Positions 43,597-56,500 of a stretch of 64,000 nucleotides of DNA are shown here, one piece after another. The DNA comes from Mortierella alpina (taxonomy: Eukaryota > Mortierellomycota > Mortierellomycetes > Mortierellales > Mortierellaceae). The notes under the pieces are model-generated. The model saw only the letters and a list, made by a program, of their open reading frames with translations. It searched no databases and was not told where the DNA came from. Positions within the stretch are counted from its first letter, which is position 1; each line of letters opens with the position of its first letter. The DNA lies in the NCBI GenBank assembly GCA_029449245.1, contig JANATF010000011.1, positions 434,001-498,000 of the forward strand. Direction: 5' to 3'. A program made the translations under genes and the position numbers.

Positions 43597-44997
43597 ATGC
43601 CACTCCCTGCCACAGATAAAGATGGAAGGCAGGATGTCCTGCTGCTCAAGCAACAGCTGGCAGAAGCTCTGGGCGACAATGGACCGTCCTACTGGCAGGC
43701 ACTGACAGACTTTGTCTCGGGAAAGCTCAACCGCCAGGAGTTTGACTTTTACGCCAATCTGTACCTTTCTCGCAAAAATGGTAAGCCCTTGGCGAGTTTG
43801 CATCTGCTCTGCATCAATGCCTAGGGTTCTCAAGCTGACACGTCCTTTGTTCTATTTCTAGCTCCATTACACAACCAATTCATCCTCGCCAATATTCACA
43901 ACGCACAAAAGGAGGCACCACCACCGAGCACGCGGTCCGTAGGCTGGGCAAAAGGGAAAAAGGACAAGGACGGAAAACTACTCAAGGAAAAGGACCCCAA
44001 GAGGCGCAAGATCAAGAATCAGGTTATGAGTCTTGGCAAGGCAGAACGCGAGAGAATCAAGTCACTCAAGGTAATGGGAACGTCCTTCCTTTATTCAAGG
44101 GAGTTGTGTGCAAAAGAACAATATATCAAGCTAATGACCGGACATTTTTTCTGCTTTCTACTGTACTGTAGGAACATCACAAGAACAGTGGGGCCGTTAG
44201 GCAGAAAGTGAAAGAACATCGCAGTCTGAAGCCTCTGGCACCAAGTATTGCCCAACCAGGACTATTGACTGAATACAACAGAGGAGCATACGCGCCATTA
44301 TGCTTTGACTCGAAGGAACTGCCAGATTTTGAGGCGATGAAAGACAGGATGACTGCTGTGGCAATGGAGAATGGGTTGATGGCAGGTGTGCAAGAAGGTG
44401 CTGTGGAGCTGATGCTACATGCTCTGGAGGTACGTTTTGGATTCGAAATTAGATTGGTTTTCGTCCCAGTAACGCTTCGCAGACATCTAACAGTTCGCGT
44501 TCCTATATCACTGCTTCTCGTCTCTGTAGAGTCATATCAAGAGCATTATTAGCAATTGCATTATCAAACTGCGGACAAATCGAGCCCTCGGAATCACAGT
44601 GCCAAAACGGGACCTTGTTCAATCCGAGATACATCAACACAACACAGCCCCCGCCTCATCCTCCACTGGATCGACTTTGGGAACGCAAGCAGAGCCTGCA
44701 GGATTATTCGAAAACTTTGGTTCATCATCACACGACTCTGCCATGGAGAGCGCGCCTGTCGGAGATTCATCCGGGTACCAAGCGTCGTACAACACTGGAG
44801 GAGGCAATTTCAAACGCACAACTACGATCACAGCCAAGGATCTCGCATTTGCAATTGATATCTCTCCAAGCATGTTGGTGGAGAATCCTGTTAACGTAGA
44901 AAGACTGATGTCGATTCTGATGGAGGAAGAGAGCGAGGAGGAGGAGGACGAGGATGTAGATATGGACGAGCATGAGTCTTCTACGATAGCCTTGTAA
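43597..44997 (+). CDS. HFI1: SAGA complex subunit ADA1/TADA1-like
   Basis: Four exons are proposed: 43597-43780, 43862-44070, 44172-44429 and 44530-44997. They join in phase to 1119 nt, 372 aa. Residues 10-70 (DVLLLKQQLAEALGDNGPSYWQALTDFVSGKLNRQEFDFYA) match the start of the SAGA-Tad1 family. A basic stretch (KDPKRRKIKN) follows, then the histone-fold-like part LMLHALESHIKSIISNCI. ADA1 helps hold together the histone-fold core of the SAGA coactivator. The C-terminus has a Ser-rich linker, then a conserved-looking helix (TTTITAKDLAFAIDISPSMLVEN) and an acidic end. With MED6 4 kb away, two RNA polymerase II coactivator genes lie close together, probably by chance. Confidence 0.85.
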
Positions 44998-46487
44998 AAT
45001 GTAGACCGTCTTATTTCGCACGTGATTTTTTGGGCTTTTTGACCTCCTGCCTTTTTACATGCAGCATTACACTTCCACTTCCTCCAACGCGTAATGAATG
45101 AGCATGACGAAGGATCGCGAGAGGTAACACGGTTGTGAAGGACGTTCAAAGCGCTCAAGGCATTCCGGACTTGTACATCACTTGATCAAGTCAAAGTTTG
45201 CTCTGCCACATTCACCCACACTAAAGCATACTTTTTTTATGATGAACACAGAGGCTGAAGGCTGCCATATGGTTCGCCGTCGGGGAGATATGCGAGAGCC
45301 AGAGTACGCCAACTGTCGTGAGTTGACCCGTCAACATAATATCAACCATACCTAGTCCTGACACCCTCTCGACTATATATCATATATCTTAGGAGCAGAG
45401 CTAAACGTTGTTATTACACCTCAATTGATCGCCTCCTTGTCGGAACTGGTGTTTACACAAGCTGGTAACGCCACCAAAGCGGTTCAGTTGTTGCAGTTGG
45501 TAGATCCGTGAAAAAGTACCGGGGGAGACTAGAGAGAGAACGCCTGGAATGAGAACACCATTGTTGACATGGTCTTTTCTTTTTTCTTACAATTCTTTCT
45601 TTAGAAACACTTGGGAAGGACCTGGAGAAATTTGCAAGGCAAGTCTGCATGGATATGATACTGGAGTTATAAATGCAAGAGAAGGGATTGCGTGAAACTA
45701 TATGTTAACAAATGGTACATCGCCATGTTTGAATAGGCATGCCAAGCGGTCAACAATCAACGTGGACGATGTCAAGGTAGCACTTTGTTTTATCGCAAAC
45801 TGAAATTGCTCCGGTCTTTGCAAAGTGCTTTTTGACCGGTCTGAGATCTCGGGCGATTCATCCGGTACTCATACCCCGCAACCGCTCGTCATAACTTGAA
45901 GTAACCTCTTATGATCTTGATCCTTGTTTAGTTGGCTACTCGGAGAAACGCTAGTTTGGTAAGTGCGGAGTGTAGTCAGTATCCAGATAGCACAGTGGGT
46001 GTTACCTCGTTCCCCGTCGCTGATTTTCGGACGCGGGCGCATAGCAACCGTGCTCGCACCACATGGCTCTGGACAGGCACGGAAGGCAATTGTGGGATAT
46101 AGTTTTTTTTTTTTCACCAACCCCTCACGTCTGAAGTGGGTGCACCATCCCGTTTCGAACAACTTTAATCGACCTTTCTTGCCCGAGTTTTCGTTGATAC
46201 TTCGTGTTGCCAGGAGTTTACAGTACTCTAGAGTCGAGCGTTCCGTGTTTAAATCAATCCCTCTTCGGCCTATTCTTGTGGGGCAGATCGCGATGCATTA
46301 CAGTACCTGTACTGATCTCGTTGCTTTATGATTCTCTATAGTATGAGCTCATCGGACAGGAAGCCGACCGACTCACGCAGCAATCAAAGGATGTTCGAGA
46401 AGCAAAGAAGAAAAAGAAGTGAATATACATCTTATACATCTGTATTCATCCTATCCTATCTCGAATGCATTACGATCCACAAAGTAT

Positions 46488-46544
46488 CGCCCTGTCGCGG
46501 ACTTTTGGGAACCACAGCGTGGTTCCTTGGGACCGTACAGGGCG
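46488..46544. repeat. Nested inverted repeat / hairpin
   Basis: Outer arms CGCCCTGT (46488-46495) and ACAGGGCG (46537-46544) enclose inner arms GGAACCAC (46508-46515) and GTGGTTCC (46519-46526) around a 3-base loop. Confidence 0.7.
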
Positions 46545-47924
46545 GACGTACACGCGGACGTGATTTTTTTGTCGAGGTGGTGGGAAGTTCCGGAAGTTGG
46601 TGTAACCGGGACCAAACTCTATTGACCCCCACTTTTGATTGAATTGTTCGAGGCAAGATTACTCTGCCTTAATTGACAAAGATGTGCTGGAAACAGACGA
46701 CAATGACAGGAAGCGGAGGATGGATCCAGTAAGGAATGACGTGGGTTGGTACAGAGATGTTCAAATCAGAGTTTCATGGCATTCTCGGACTCTTTTTTTA
46801 GTCACTGCAGGGCTTTCGGTTTTTTGTATATGTACTTGTATTTGTTTCTCTTCACCCTCAGCTCATAATGACTACCCCGCATTTCGAAAATGGCCAAATA
46901 CTCTCGCAGATGTAGTTTTGCAGTGTTCTCTTGTCAATGGCTCCCAAACCACAAGTGCGAGATGAGTTTTGAGTCTGCCCTCAAGAGAATACTGTCAGAG
47001 GCTGTTGTGCTGCCCGTTGGGATCAAGGTCACCGGGTCCGCAGATCTGGGGTACGAATTGAATAAGAATAAAAAGTGGGTCTTCAATACAAAAAAGTCTG
47101 GCACCAAAATGCTATTCGACGGCCAAGTGGAACATGAGCCCTTCAAAATGGCAGCGTGCCTGTTTGGTCCCTTTGAGGGACGAATCCACATACGGAAACA
47201 TTGTCAGATTAAAATGGCACGTCCTGGGGCGGAGGAAGCATTGAGTGGAACAGGTTGTGGTCATGCCTAGGTGGGGGTGCCATTCTTCTAAGGGCACCAG
47301 AATTGGGGCCTCGTGTAAGAGATCAGGGATATCAGAGGCCAAGTTCATGCTTTGGCGCAGAGTCGGTTGGTGAGTGAGCAGCCCTGAATGCAAAACATCA
47401 AACACCAAAACAAAGAATGCTACAGGGATCAATGCGCAAGGGACAAGCGACTGTTGCAAGGGACCTTGAGTTGACAAGGCAACAGTGCACTAGTTGAATC
47501 ATGGTAAAGCGGACGCTGTTGAACTGCCCGTGCGGGGTAGGGCTATGGGGCATCCTTGCCTCGGACTCGGCAACTCGGCAATGGAGGTGGGCATGGGAGC
47601 GCTGGGTTGTGTGCGGGGGAGTGGATGATGCGTGTGTGCGCTGCGTGGATCATGGGGGAGGTGCTTCGCAGAGCGTGTGCGATGGAGGGTGGATGGGCAA
47701 GGTTCATGGCGTTTGTGTGGTGTGTGTTTAGACGTGGCTTCGGAAAACTTTATGGCTGGATATGGCTGTACGTGCATGCGAGCGTGTGTGCGTTACCCAG
47801 TCTTTAACCCGCATTTTTTTCACCCATGCCAGCAAGTCGACTGGCCCCTTGTGGGTCTCCACTTTTTTTTTGCGCTTTGAGTAAAAAATTTCCGTGCAGC
47901 GGCAAGAGGTGATTCGCCGTTTGG

Positions 47925-47935
47925 TTTATATATAA
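47925..47935 (+). promoter_or_regulatory. TATA-like element of the xanthine dehydrogenase gene
   Basis: TTTATATATAA is followed by a CT-rich leader and the start codon about 365 bases downstream. Confidence 0.5.
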
Positions 47936-48298
47936 CCAGCCGCCATCCTCGCTGTTTTCGTCCTTTTCTTTTTCCCTTTCCCCTCTTTTCTACCACTCCT
48001 CCACCACTCCTCCCACTCCGCATCTCCCATATCTCCACTCTCTCGCTCAGTCTGTTGAAGGACTCTCGTTGTAATTAAACCACTCATCTCGCTCTCGCCT
48101 TCTCTCTACTCTCTTTTCCTTTTCTACCCACGCCTCCATTGCAGACTCTGTTCGGTCCCTTGCCGTCGTCCCCTTCTTTGCCTCTCTGACATCCTATCCT
48201 ATACCCTCCCGTCTCTCCAAGCCTTTGTCTCTTGCTGCTACTTGACGACCTCTTCTCTCCCGGCCTCTTTCTTTTTACGCACACGCTCTGAAAAAAAA

Positions 48299-51200
48299 AT
48301 GGCTCCTTCGCTCGATCTGTCCGGCTTTTCAAACAAGCTCCACTTCTATCTCAACGGAACCGAGATTGTCCTGACCAACCCCGATCCCGACACCACTTTG
48401 CTCCAATATGTCCGCTCCATCGGACTCACAGGATCCAAGCTTGGATGCGCCGAGGGTGGTTGTGGTATGTGCTCCCCCTCTGTTTCGTTCCTCTTGAGCC
48501 AAATGCGGTGCTACAGCGCAGGCCGAGACTTGCACAGGGTTGAATTTGGAAAGGGAAACATGACTGAACCTTGTTGTATCTCTGTGTGCTGCTTGTAAAC
48601 AGGTGCATGTACGGTGATGGTCTCCTCGTACGACAAGGCCACGCAGCACATTCGGTATGTCGAAAAGAAAAAAAAAGAAGCTCTGGGGGTGCTGGCTGTC
48701 AGGGAGGCACTGGTGGCAAATGGGCCACGGGACCTCGTCTGAAAGTCTATTCCTATTCGTAAAGATGGCTAACCAATGCCGATGGTCTCCTTTTTTGCAG
48801 CCACCTGAATGTCAACGCCTGTTTGACGCCACTGTGCTCCGTGGACGGCAAGCATGTCATCACCATCGAGGGATTGGGCGACCACAAGAACCCCCACCCT
48901 GTCCAGGAACGCATCGCGCTGTGCTATGGGTAAGCTTTGAGTTTCAGATCTCACCTAGGCGTGAAACATCAACACCTCCATCCCGACTTCCATCCTGACT
49001 TCCATGCCTAATCGACCCTCGCTTCTTCGTCTGCTGTTCGTTCTCGACAGTTCCCAGTGCGGCTTCTGCACGCCTGGTATCGCCATGTCCCTCTACGCCC
49101 TGCTCCGCAACAACTCGACCCCCTCGGAGCACGAAGTCGAGGAGTCCTTCGACGGAAACCTGTGTCGCTGCACAGGATATCGCCCTATTCTGGACGCCGC
49201 AAAGTCCTTTGCCGCACCCTCGGCCAAGAAGGCTGGCGGATGCTGTGGCGGTGGTGGCCCCAACGGTGGATGCTGCAAGGATGACAAGCCCGAGCTCCCC
49301 TCCACCATCCCCCAGGAGAGCTCGGTCCGCTTTCCCTCTGTCCTCTTCAAGCAATACGATCCCACCCAGGAGCTGATCTTCCCTCCCAGACTCATGAAGA
49401 AGACCGCAGACTCACTCCACTTCCAGGGCCGCAAGGCCCAGTGGTTCCGCCCCACGACCCTGGCCCAGGTTTTGCAGATCAAGGCCGCCTACCCTCAGGC
49501 AAAGTTCATCGGAGGCAACACCGAGGTCGGAGTCGAGACAAAGTTCAAGTACATGGAGTACTCGCCCTTCGTTTACCTGCACGATGTTGCTGAGCTCCAG
49601 GGCGTCAGCATCACACCCGAGGGCATTACTATCGGCGCCAACGTCACTATCGCCAACTTCCAGAAGGCTCTCAAGGACGCCATTGACACCGTCTCTGAGA
49701 ACGAGGCCCACGTCCTCCGCGCCTTCCTTGCCAATATCAAGTACTTTGCTGGAAACCAGATTCGTAACGCCGCCTCCGTTGCCGGTAACATCGCCACTGC
49801 CTCGCCTATCTCGGATCTCAACCCTGTCTTCGTCGCCTCCAACTCGACTTTCAGCATCCTCTCCTCGGACCAGTCCGTCACCTCGGCTGCCCGTGTGGTT
49901 CCTGCCACCGAGTTCTTTGTTGGCTACCGTAAGACAGCTTTGAACCCCGCCACCGATATTCTCACCGAGATCCACATTCCCCTGACCCGCCCTCGCGAGT
50001 ACATCCGCTCGTTCAAGCAGGCCAAGAGAAAGGACGACGATATCGCCATTGTCACTGCCGCCATCCGTGTTCAGCTTTCGGCCGATAACACTATTGTCGA
50101 CACTGGATTTGGTTATGGTGGTATGAGCGCCTTCACCTGCCAGGCTAAGAAGACATCCGCGTTCCTCAAGGGCAAGCACTGGGGCGACAAGGAGGTTTTG
50201 GACAGAGCCTTGGAGTTGCTGGACCAGGACCTGCCTATGGAAGTCTCTACTCCGGGAGGTATGCCTGAGTACCGTCGTACTCTCGCAAAGTCGTTCTTTG
50301 TCCGTTTCTGGTGGGATGTCATCGAGCAGCAAAAGCTCGGTGTTGAGCACAACCACGGCAACCTCAAGTTGATGACCGAGGAGATTCATCGTGATCTTTC
50401 CTTCGGTGCCCAGAGCGACAAGGGAACGATTCAGAACTCGACCACGGAGATTGTCTCAAAGTCGGTCGCCCACGTTGCGGCCATGAAGCAGGTCACTGGT
50501 GAGGCCATTTACACCGATGATATGCCCACTCTCCATAACGAGTTGTACGGTGCCATGGTCCTCTCCAGCCGTGCCCATGCCAAGATTGTCAGCATCGATA
50601 CCAGCGCTGCTCTTGCCCATCCCGGCGTGAAGGCCTACTATGGCCACAAGGACGTCCCTGGCAACAATGTCTGGGGAGCCGCCATGTTTGATGACGAGGA
50701 GATCTTCGCATCTGAGGAGGTTCACTGCGTGGGCCAGATTATCGGTGTCATCGTTGCCGATTCCCAGGTCATTGCCCAGGAGGCTGCTCGCAAGGTCAAG
50801 ATCGAGTACATTGATTTGCCCCACGTGGTCACCATTGACGAGGCTATTGCCGCCGACTCTTATATTCCCCTCACAAAGTCGATTGTCAAGGGTGATGTCG
50901 ATGCTGCCTTTGCCAAGTGCGCCAAGGTCTTTGAGGGCCAGACCCGCCTCGGTGGTCAGGAGCAGTTCTATCTCGAGACCCAGGTGGTGCTCGTCAACAA
51001 CAAGGGCGAGTCCGAGTTTGAGATCTATGCCTCTACCCAGAACGCCAACGAGACCCAAGCTGTGGTTGCCAGTGTGCTTGGCCTCAGCGCCAACAAAATT
51101 GCCTGCAAGGTCAAGCGTCTTGGAGGAGGTTTCGGAGGAAAGGAGTCCCGCACCATTCCCCTCTCCTGTATCATGTCGGTTGCTTCGTACCACACCAAGA

Positions 51201-52732
51201 GACCCGTCCGCTGCATGCTGGATCGTAACGAGGACATGGCCATCTCCGGCCAACGTAACCCCTTCATGGGCAAGTGGAAAGTCGGTCTTGACGAGAACAA
51301 CAAGTTGGTTGCCCTGGATACCGAGTTGTACTTGAACGCCGGTTGGTCCTCGGATCTGTCGGTCGCTGTCATGGAGCGTGCCTTGGGACACATTGACAAT
51401 GTCTACTATATTCCCAATGTCCGCGCTGTCGGTCGCTGCTGCCGCACCAACATTCACTCGAACACTGCCTTCCGTGGCTTCGGCGGTCCCCAGGCGAACG
51501 TCATTGCGGAGACGTACATGACTGAGATTGCTGAGCGCATTGGCATGACTCAGGAGCAGTTCCGTGAGATGAACTTTTACAAGGAGGGCCAGACCACCCA
51601 CTTCAACCAGGAGCTCAAGGACTGGCACTTGCCCAAGGGTTACTTCCAGCTCAAGGAGAAGTCCAACTTTGATGCTCGCAAGGCAGCCATTGAGGAGTTC
51701 AACAAGCAGTCCAAGTGGCGCAAGCGTGGTATCTCGTTGATCCCTACCAAGTATGGTATCTCGTTCACTGCCCTGCATCTTAACCAGGCCGGTGCCATGA
51801 TCCATATCTACCACGATGGATCCGTCTTGTTGTCCCACGGAGGAGTCGAGATGGGACAGGGTCTGCATACAAAGATGATCCAGGTCTGTGCTGAGGGCCT
51901 TCAGATCCCCTTGGATATGATCCACATTGTTGAGACGTCCACGGACAAGGTCGCCAACGCCTCGCCCACAGCTGCCTCGGCCTCATCGGACATGAACGGT
52001 ATGGCTGTCAAGGATGCCTGCGACCAGATCAATGAGCGTCTAGAGCCCTATCGCGCCAAGGGACTTCCCTGGAAGGAGATTGTGCACCACGCCTACTTTG
52101 ACCGTGTCAACCTCAGCGCCAATGGTTTCTACAAGGTGCCAGATCTTGGCTACAAGTGGGGCGAGAACAAGGGTCAGCTCTTCTTCTACTTCACGATGGG
52201 TGCTGCGGTCTCTGAGGTCGAGGTCGATCTTTTGACCGGATCTCATACTGTGATCCGGTCGGACGTCAACATGGATTTGGGTCGGTCCATCAACCCTTCG
52301 ATCGATATTGGTCAGATTGAGGGAGCCTTCATCCAGGGTATGGGCTGGTCCACAACTGAAGAATCTTTGTACTTCCCCAACGGACGGTTGTTCACGCAGG
52401 GTCCCGGTAACTACAAGATCCCAGGCTTCCAGTGCATTCCTCAAGAGTTCAACATTTCGTTCTTTGAGGATGTGACGCATGAGAGTGTCAAGACTGTGTA
52501 CAAGTCCAAGGGAGTGGGTGAGCCCCCTCTGTTCCTCGGCACATCTGTGTACTTTGCCATCCGCAATGCATTGTGGTATGCTCGCCAGGAGAATGGCCAC
52601 CCAGGCTCGTTCTCGCTCTCGCTCCCTGCCACGCCCGAGCGCATCCGTATGGCTGTCGGTGACTCGATTGCTGAGAGCAGTAAGCTTGAGGCCAAGCAAG
52701 GCGAGCGCCCATGGGTTCTCTCTGTCTTTTAG
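48299..52732 (+). CDS. XDH: Xanthine dehydrogenase (molybdo-flavoprotein)
   Basis: Four exons are proposed: 48299-48464, 48603-48654, 48801-48929 and 49051-52732. They join in phase to 4029 nt, 1342 aa, the normal length. The enzyme oxidises hypoxanthine to xanthine to urate in purine catabolism, reducing NAD+. Domains in order: a plant-type 2Fe-2S centre ([12 protein letters not shown], ~50-60); a second 2Fe-2S centre (QCGFCTPG, ~118-125, and [10 protein letters not shown], ~152); an FAD domain (FIGGNTEVG, ~268); and molybdopterin domains ([10 protein letters not shown] ~806, AFRGFGGPQ ~922, GVEMGQG ~1048). Active-site residues align: Glu in [10 protein letters not shown], Arg in MLDRNEDM, Phe-Thr in YGISFT and the base Glu in [11 protein letters not shown] Tyr stands where bovine Phe914 is, as in plants. 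The Cys-rich linker near 174-190 resembles the one in mammalian XDH. No PTS1 is seen. It is convergent with the glutaredoxin gene. Confidence 0.97.
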
Positions 52733-53182
52733 ATAGCCCTTCTTTCTTTTTCCTTTTAGTATTCTTGTTTTTGCCCGCATCATCTTCTCTATAGTCCATT
52801 CTCAATACACGGATTTGTATCATACACACCGGCCTCCAGAATTTACTGACTTTGGGGGTGATATTTCTCCGTGGAGTTGGATCGTGCAGGCTGAAGATGG
52901 ATCGCACTTTCATTCGCGTCTGCTCACCGACATCCGTCGGTTGCCCAATACACGGACTGGTGCTGTGGCGAACCATGAGATGACTCGAGTGCTTCTATAT
53001 CCTCTATATCCTCTTCTCAGTGTTCCCTTTGAATGGCTGGACGAGGAAAATGTCTTCTATTATATTTCGTCTGCAAGAGTCTGCAGCCCTTTTCAGGTCC
53101 AAGCATGTATGTATAGGAGTGCTGTGTTGTTCTATGGTGTTGATGTGGTTGGAGGGAGAGGGGAAAAGGGGGGGTTGCCCGC

Positions 53183-53527
53183 TTATGCGTCCGGAAGAGT
53201 GGCCCAAACATCCTTGTTCAACAAATCCTTGAGTTTCCCCGACTCGTTGGCCGCGTTGGTATCGTCGCTTCCGCCGAGATGCGTGCCCTTGATGAAGACA
53301 TTGGGGACGGTGGACTGGCCCGAGATCGTTTTAAGGTGAAGTTGGATCTCGTCGCCGTATTCATGTTCGTCGAGCTCGAGGGCTTTGTAAGGGACAGAGA
53401 GGTCGTCAAAGAGGTCCTTGACGCGCAGGCAGTATGGGCAGTAGGATTTGGAAAAGATCATGACGGGATTCGAAGTGATGGACGTCCGGACCAAGGAACG
53501 AACGGTAGATGCGATCTGGGCGGCCAT
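53183..53527 (-). CDS. Dithiol glutaredoxin
   Basis: A single exon of 114 aa. The active site CPYC (in FSKSYCPYCLRVKDLF), the cis-Pro motif STVPNVFI and the GSH-binding GTHLGGSDDT identify a class I glutaredoxin of GRX1/GRX2 type. It reduces protein and glutathione disulfides using glutathione. The N-terminal ~15 residues (MAAQIASTVRSLVRTS) could be a weak mitochondrial signal but are short, so a cytosolic place is equally likely. Its stop lies 450 bases from the convergent xanthine dehydrogenase stop. A run of 22 G on the plus strand sits about 24 bases upstream of its start codon. Confidence 0.95.
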   Translation of the reverse strand: MAAQIASTVRSLVRTSITSNPVMIFSKSYCPYCLRVKDLFDDLSVPYKALELDEHEYGDEIQLHLKTISGQSTVPNVFIKGTHLGGSDDTNAANESGKLKDLLNKDVWATLPDA

Positions 53528-56500
53528 TGTTGTTGGGTGGCAGTGAGCTTGGGGGGGGGGGGGGGGGGGGGGAAGGGGGGTGAAAGAATGAAGGGGAAGG
53601 AGAGGAGTTTGTTCTACGGGAAGGAGAGTGAGAGAAAGAGAATGGGGGGAAAGCGAGGGGGTGAATGGCGGAATGGATTTGTCACCACCGCCGAGGCTGA
53701 GATGGTGTCATTTGTCATTTTGCTTGGGTCGTGGGAGATGAAAACTGAAACAGTCACGCCGCGCGCATTAGGCACGAGTGCAACGCGCCTTGACCTTCGC
53801 GCGCGTCAGAAATAACAGCAAGAGAACCATGGTTCCCTAGCGCGCAAGTATCGACGTATAAGTCACCTTTGGAACATTGCAAGCGAACTCACGCTGTGTA
53901 TCATGTGTTATCATCATGCTAATGAGAATTGAGGCCTGGCATTAAAAAACGGAGGCCATGACCAACCATCGAATGCACACCACTCTATCTCGGACGAGGG
54001 GGGTCAATACCATCCACGATAGATCTGGGGAGAAACAGAGGCGAATCAAAAAGAGAACCAGCGAATGATGATGTCTTATTGGACTATAGACCATGCTGTA
54101 GTCTTTCAAGGCACAACCTAGTGTGAAAAGGAGTGGTTAAAAAATGAGCGCAAAAAGATATATCAAAAAAAAAAAAAAAAACGTTGTGTGAGTGAGGCGA
54201 GAGCTGCTCATTGCTATTCCTTCGCTCATGCTCTCATCCTTTCTCGTTTCAACCTTCCGTTCTGCTGTTTTGCATTAGTTCTACTTATTAATATATGTTA
54301 TTAGTTCGAAGGTGCGGAGTGGATGCTGTTCTGCTGTTCTGCTGTTCTGCTCTGAAAGCGTTTCTAACGCCATCAATGCTCATTCAACCATGCTTGCAAA
54401 TAGTCCTTGTTTGTGCTTGTTTCGCTCCCATGGGTGCTAGTCTATCTTTACCCTACGGAATATTAGACTGGGTCCGCGGCTCTATGTAACGTTGTCGGAC
54501 AGAGAGCGAATGGGGGAGAGAGGAGAGAAGGTGTGTCCATCTGAATTAACCATGTTTTTGGCTTTTTGATGTGCTCTTACTGTACAGCGATCATTTGTTA
54601 GACGCTCAGGAGAGAATCGAGTCAACAGATCTTTTTGGTCAAAGGCTGTTAGATAATCCGGTTACCTGTTGTAAAGAAGGTCTGGGGGCTAACCTGTAGG
54701 GAAGTGCCCTATGGTCGTTCATTTGAAATATCGCGTCAAACCAGTACGGGTTGAAGCATAAGATACGCATGAGGTGTATGCAATTCAGCCAAGTCTCCTT
54801 CACACACCGGATTTTTTCATCACGCTGTCTATTGGTGCATCATCATTGACAATGATGCACTCTGCTTACCCCCTTCCTTTGTCCAAATGTTTTTTGGGCG
54901 TCCATCGTGCGCTTTGCTTCACTGTTAGGAAAATGAGACATAGAACGAGGGGACAGGGAAAGGGAGGGTGGCAAACATTGCAACGGTGGGCGAAATCGAG
55001 GGACGTCAACTATTTTTACCCACCTGCATCTCTGTGTTCCTCAACTAGTCCTGCTGCATAGACTGATCACAGGGTTGAGTGACCCTCGTAACCACCCTCA
55101 TTAGAGGTAGCGAGAACGCCCTGGGATCATCTCCTTTTCATGCACTATAAGCGCGTTTGTGTGGCGCGCTGTGGAGTTGTCTTTGGAGGACTAGCGACCG
55201 AGCGGGGCTGTCTCCCGACTACCTGGCCTAACGTCTACTGTTCAAGTCATAGTGTATACTTCTAGCTTGCGGGTAGTATGCTTACGGTATCAAGAAGGTG
55301 TTCTGTGGACATTAATTTATATTGTACACACCAATGCTTTGGTACTTGGAGTTGATGGAGCACAAGACTCTTTTGTACACAGTCCCAGGGCTCGCGCCCT
55401 TCATCTGCTACCTCCATATTCTATTCAACCGGTTCAGGCAAGATTTGCTGTGGGTGTGTATATTTCCGAAAGAACGACCAGCAGAAATTCGCCGACAGGA
55501 GGCGCGGTCAAACGTTCAGCAGGCACTGAGTGGGCGACCGCTTAAGGCAAACAATTACACGAGAAAAGCAGAGGAGGATTGCTCTCCAAAGAGTTCAATG
55601 ATGGGTCCTGTTATGTTCACTATGCTTCGGTTAACAACCCCAATGTGGAAATTACAAATCATACCGAGAGAAAGGGGGTACACCGTTCGGGCACGGAGAC
55701 AGGGATGTGGTTGCAGTCTGCACAAAAACATGGTGCTGAGCAAGGCATCGGCCCGTTATTGTTTGTTCGCAATGCATATGCATCATTACAGAGAGACGTG
55801 GGGTGATTGCACATCAAGGGGAGAGAGTAGAGGGGAGGAGATGCAAATGGGCGACGGACGACAAGAATAACAATATGCCTTTGCAGGGAGCAGTGCGAAT
55901 GTAGCAAGGCAATCATACAAACACATGGGCACTTGCCACTGTGTCTGGGTCCAGATGACCGCAGAAGAAGGAAGGAAAGATCCAAGGGAGTGGGCTGTGA
56001 AGGCGTTCGCATGTCTGTACTGTAATATAGTTTAATAGGGTTTTCTGAAGCGATTCCCCTAATGGTGGTCAGAGATCTCTCTCCATCTGCTATCTCGCTG
56101 TACCTCTTTCTGTACCATTTTTTCATACACTTTTCTTCTAGAGACTAGCAGTTGCCCCTCGCCCCTCTCGCCAACAGGCCAAAGCGTCAAAACGGCATCC
56201 TTGGCTCTGACTTCGCAAGGTACCACGACCTGGAGAGGGAGGCTAATTCAAGGTATCCCTGGCCTGCGGCATACGATCCGTTTAATCACGAGGTCCTGCT
56301 TTGCCCAGAAAGTAGAATTCTGCAAGCGCTCCGATCGTTCGAGCTCAAGGAACACTGGGGTCATGAATGTTCCTCGTGAACCGAATGACCTCGTCTCCTC
56401 AGCCGGGTCCTATGACAGAGCGTCAAAACAGCTTCCCATGAAAAAGGCATCTGGCTACTGTGGAGAAGAGCTGCTTGTTAATACCTGATGCGTTGTGTAA

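Larger units (their letters stand above)
44998..48298. other. Gene-poor region upstream of xanthine dehydrogenase
   Basis: No gene with recognisable family features is seen in 3.3 kb. A plus-strand frame around 46961-47270 (reading MSFESALKRILSEAVVLPVG) is the best of the weak candidates but has no support. The stretch contains a nested inverted repeat (46488-46544), a G/T-rich tract (about 47560-47790), a TATA-like element (47925-47935) and a CT-rich leader (47950-48290) for the next gene. Confidence 0.45.

Noticed and set aside
46890-47270. Plus-strand frame of 126 codons (MSFESALKRILSEAV...)
   Set aside because: Composition is protein-like in part, but no family, intron partner or conserved motif was recognised. 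Kept only as a weak candidate.
49230-49280. Cys-rich GGCC...GGCC insertion in xanthine dehydrogenase as a novelty
   Set aside because: Mammalian xanthine dehydrogenase has a similar Cys-rich linker between the Fe-S and FAD domains, so it is a family feature rather than a new one.
49412-52783. Long minus-strand open frames (325, 489 and 247 codons) opposite xanthine dehydrogenase
   Set aside because: They are mirror frames of a strongly codon-biased, highly conserved gene and show no family motif.
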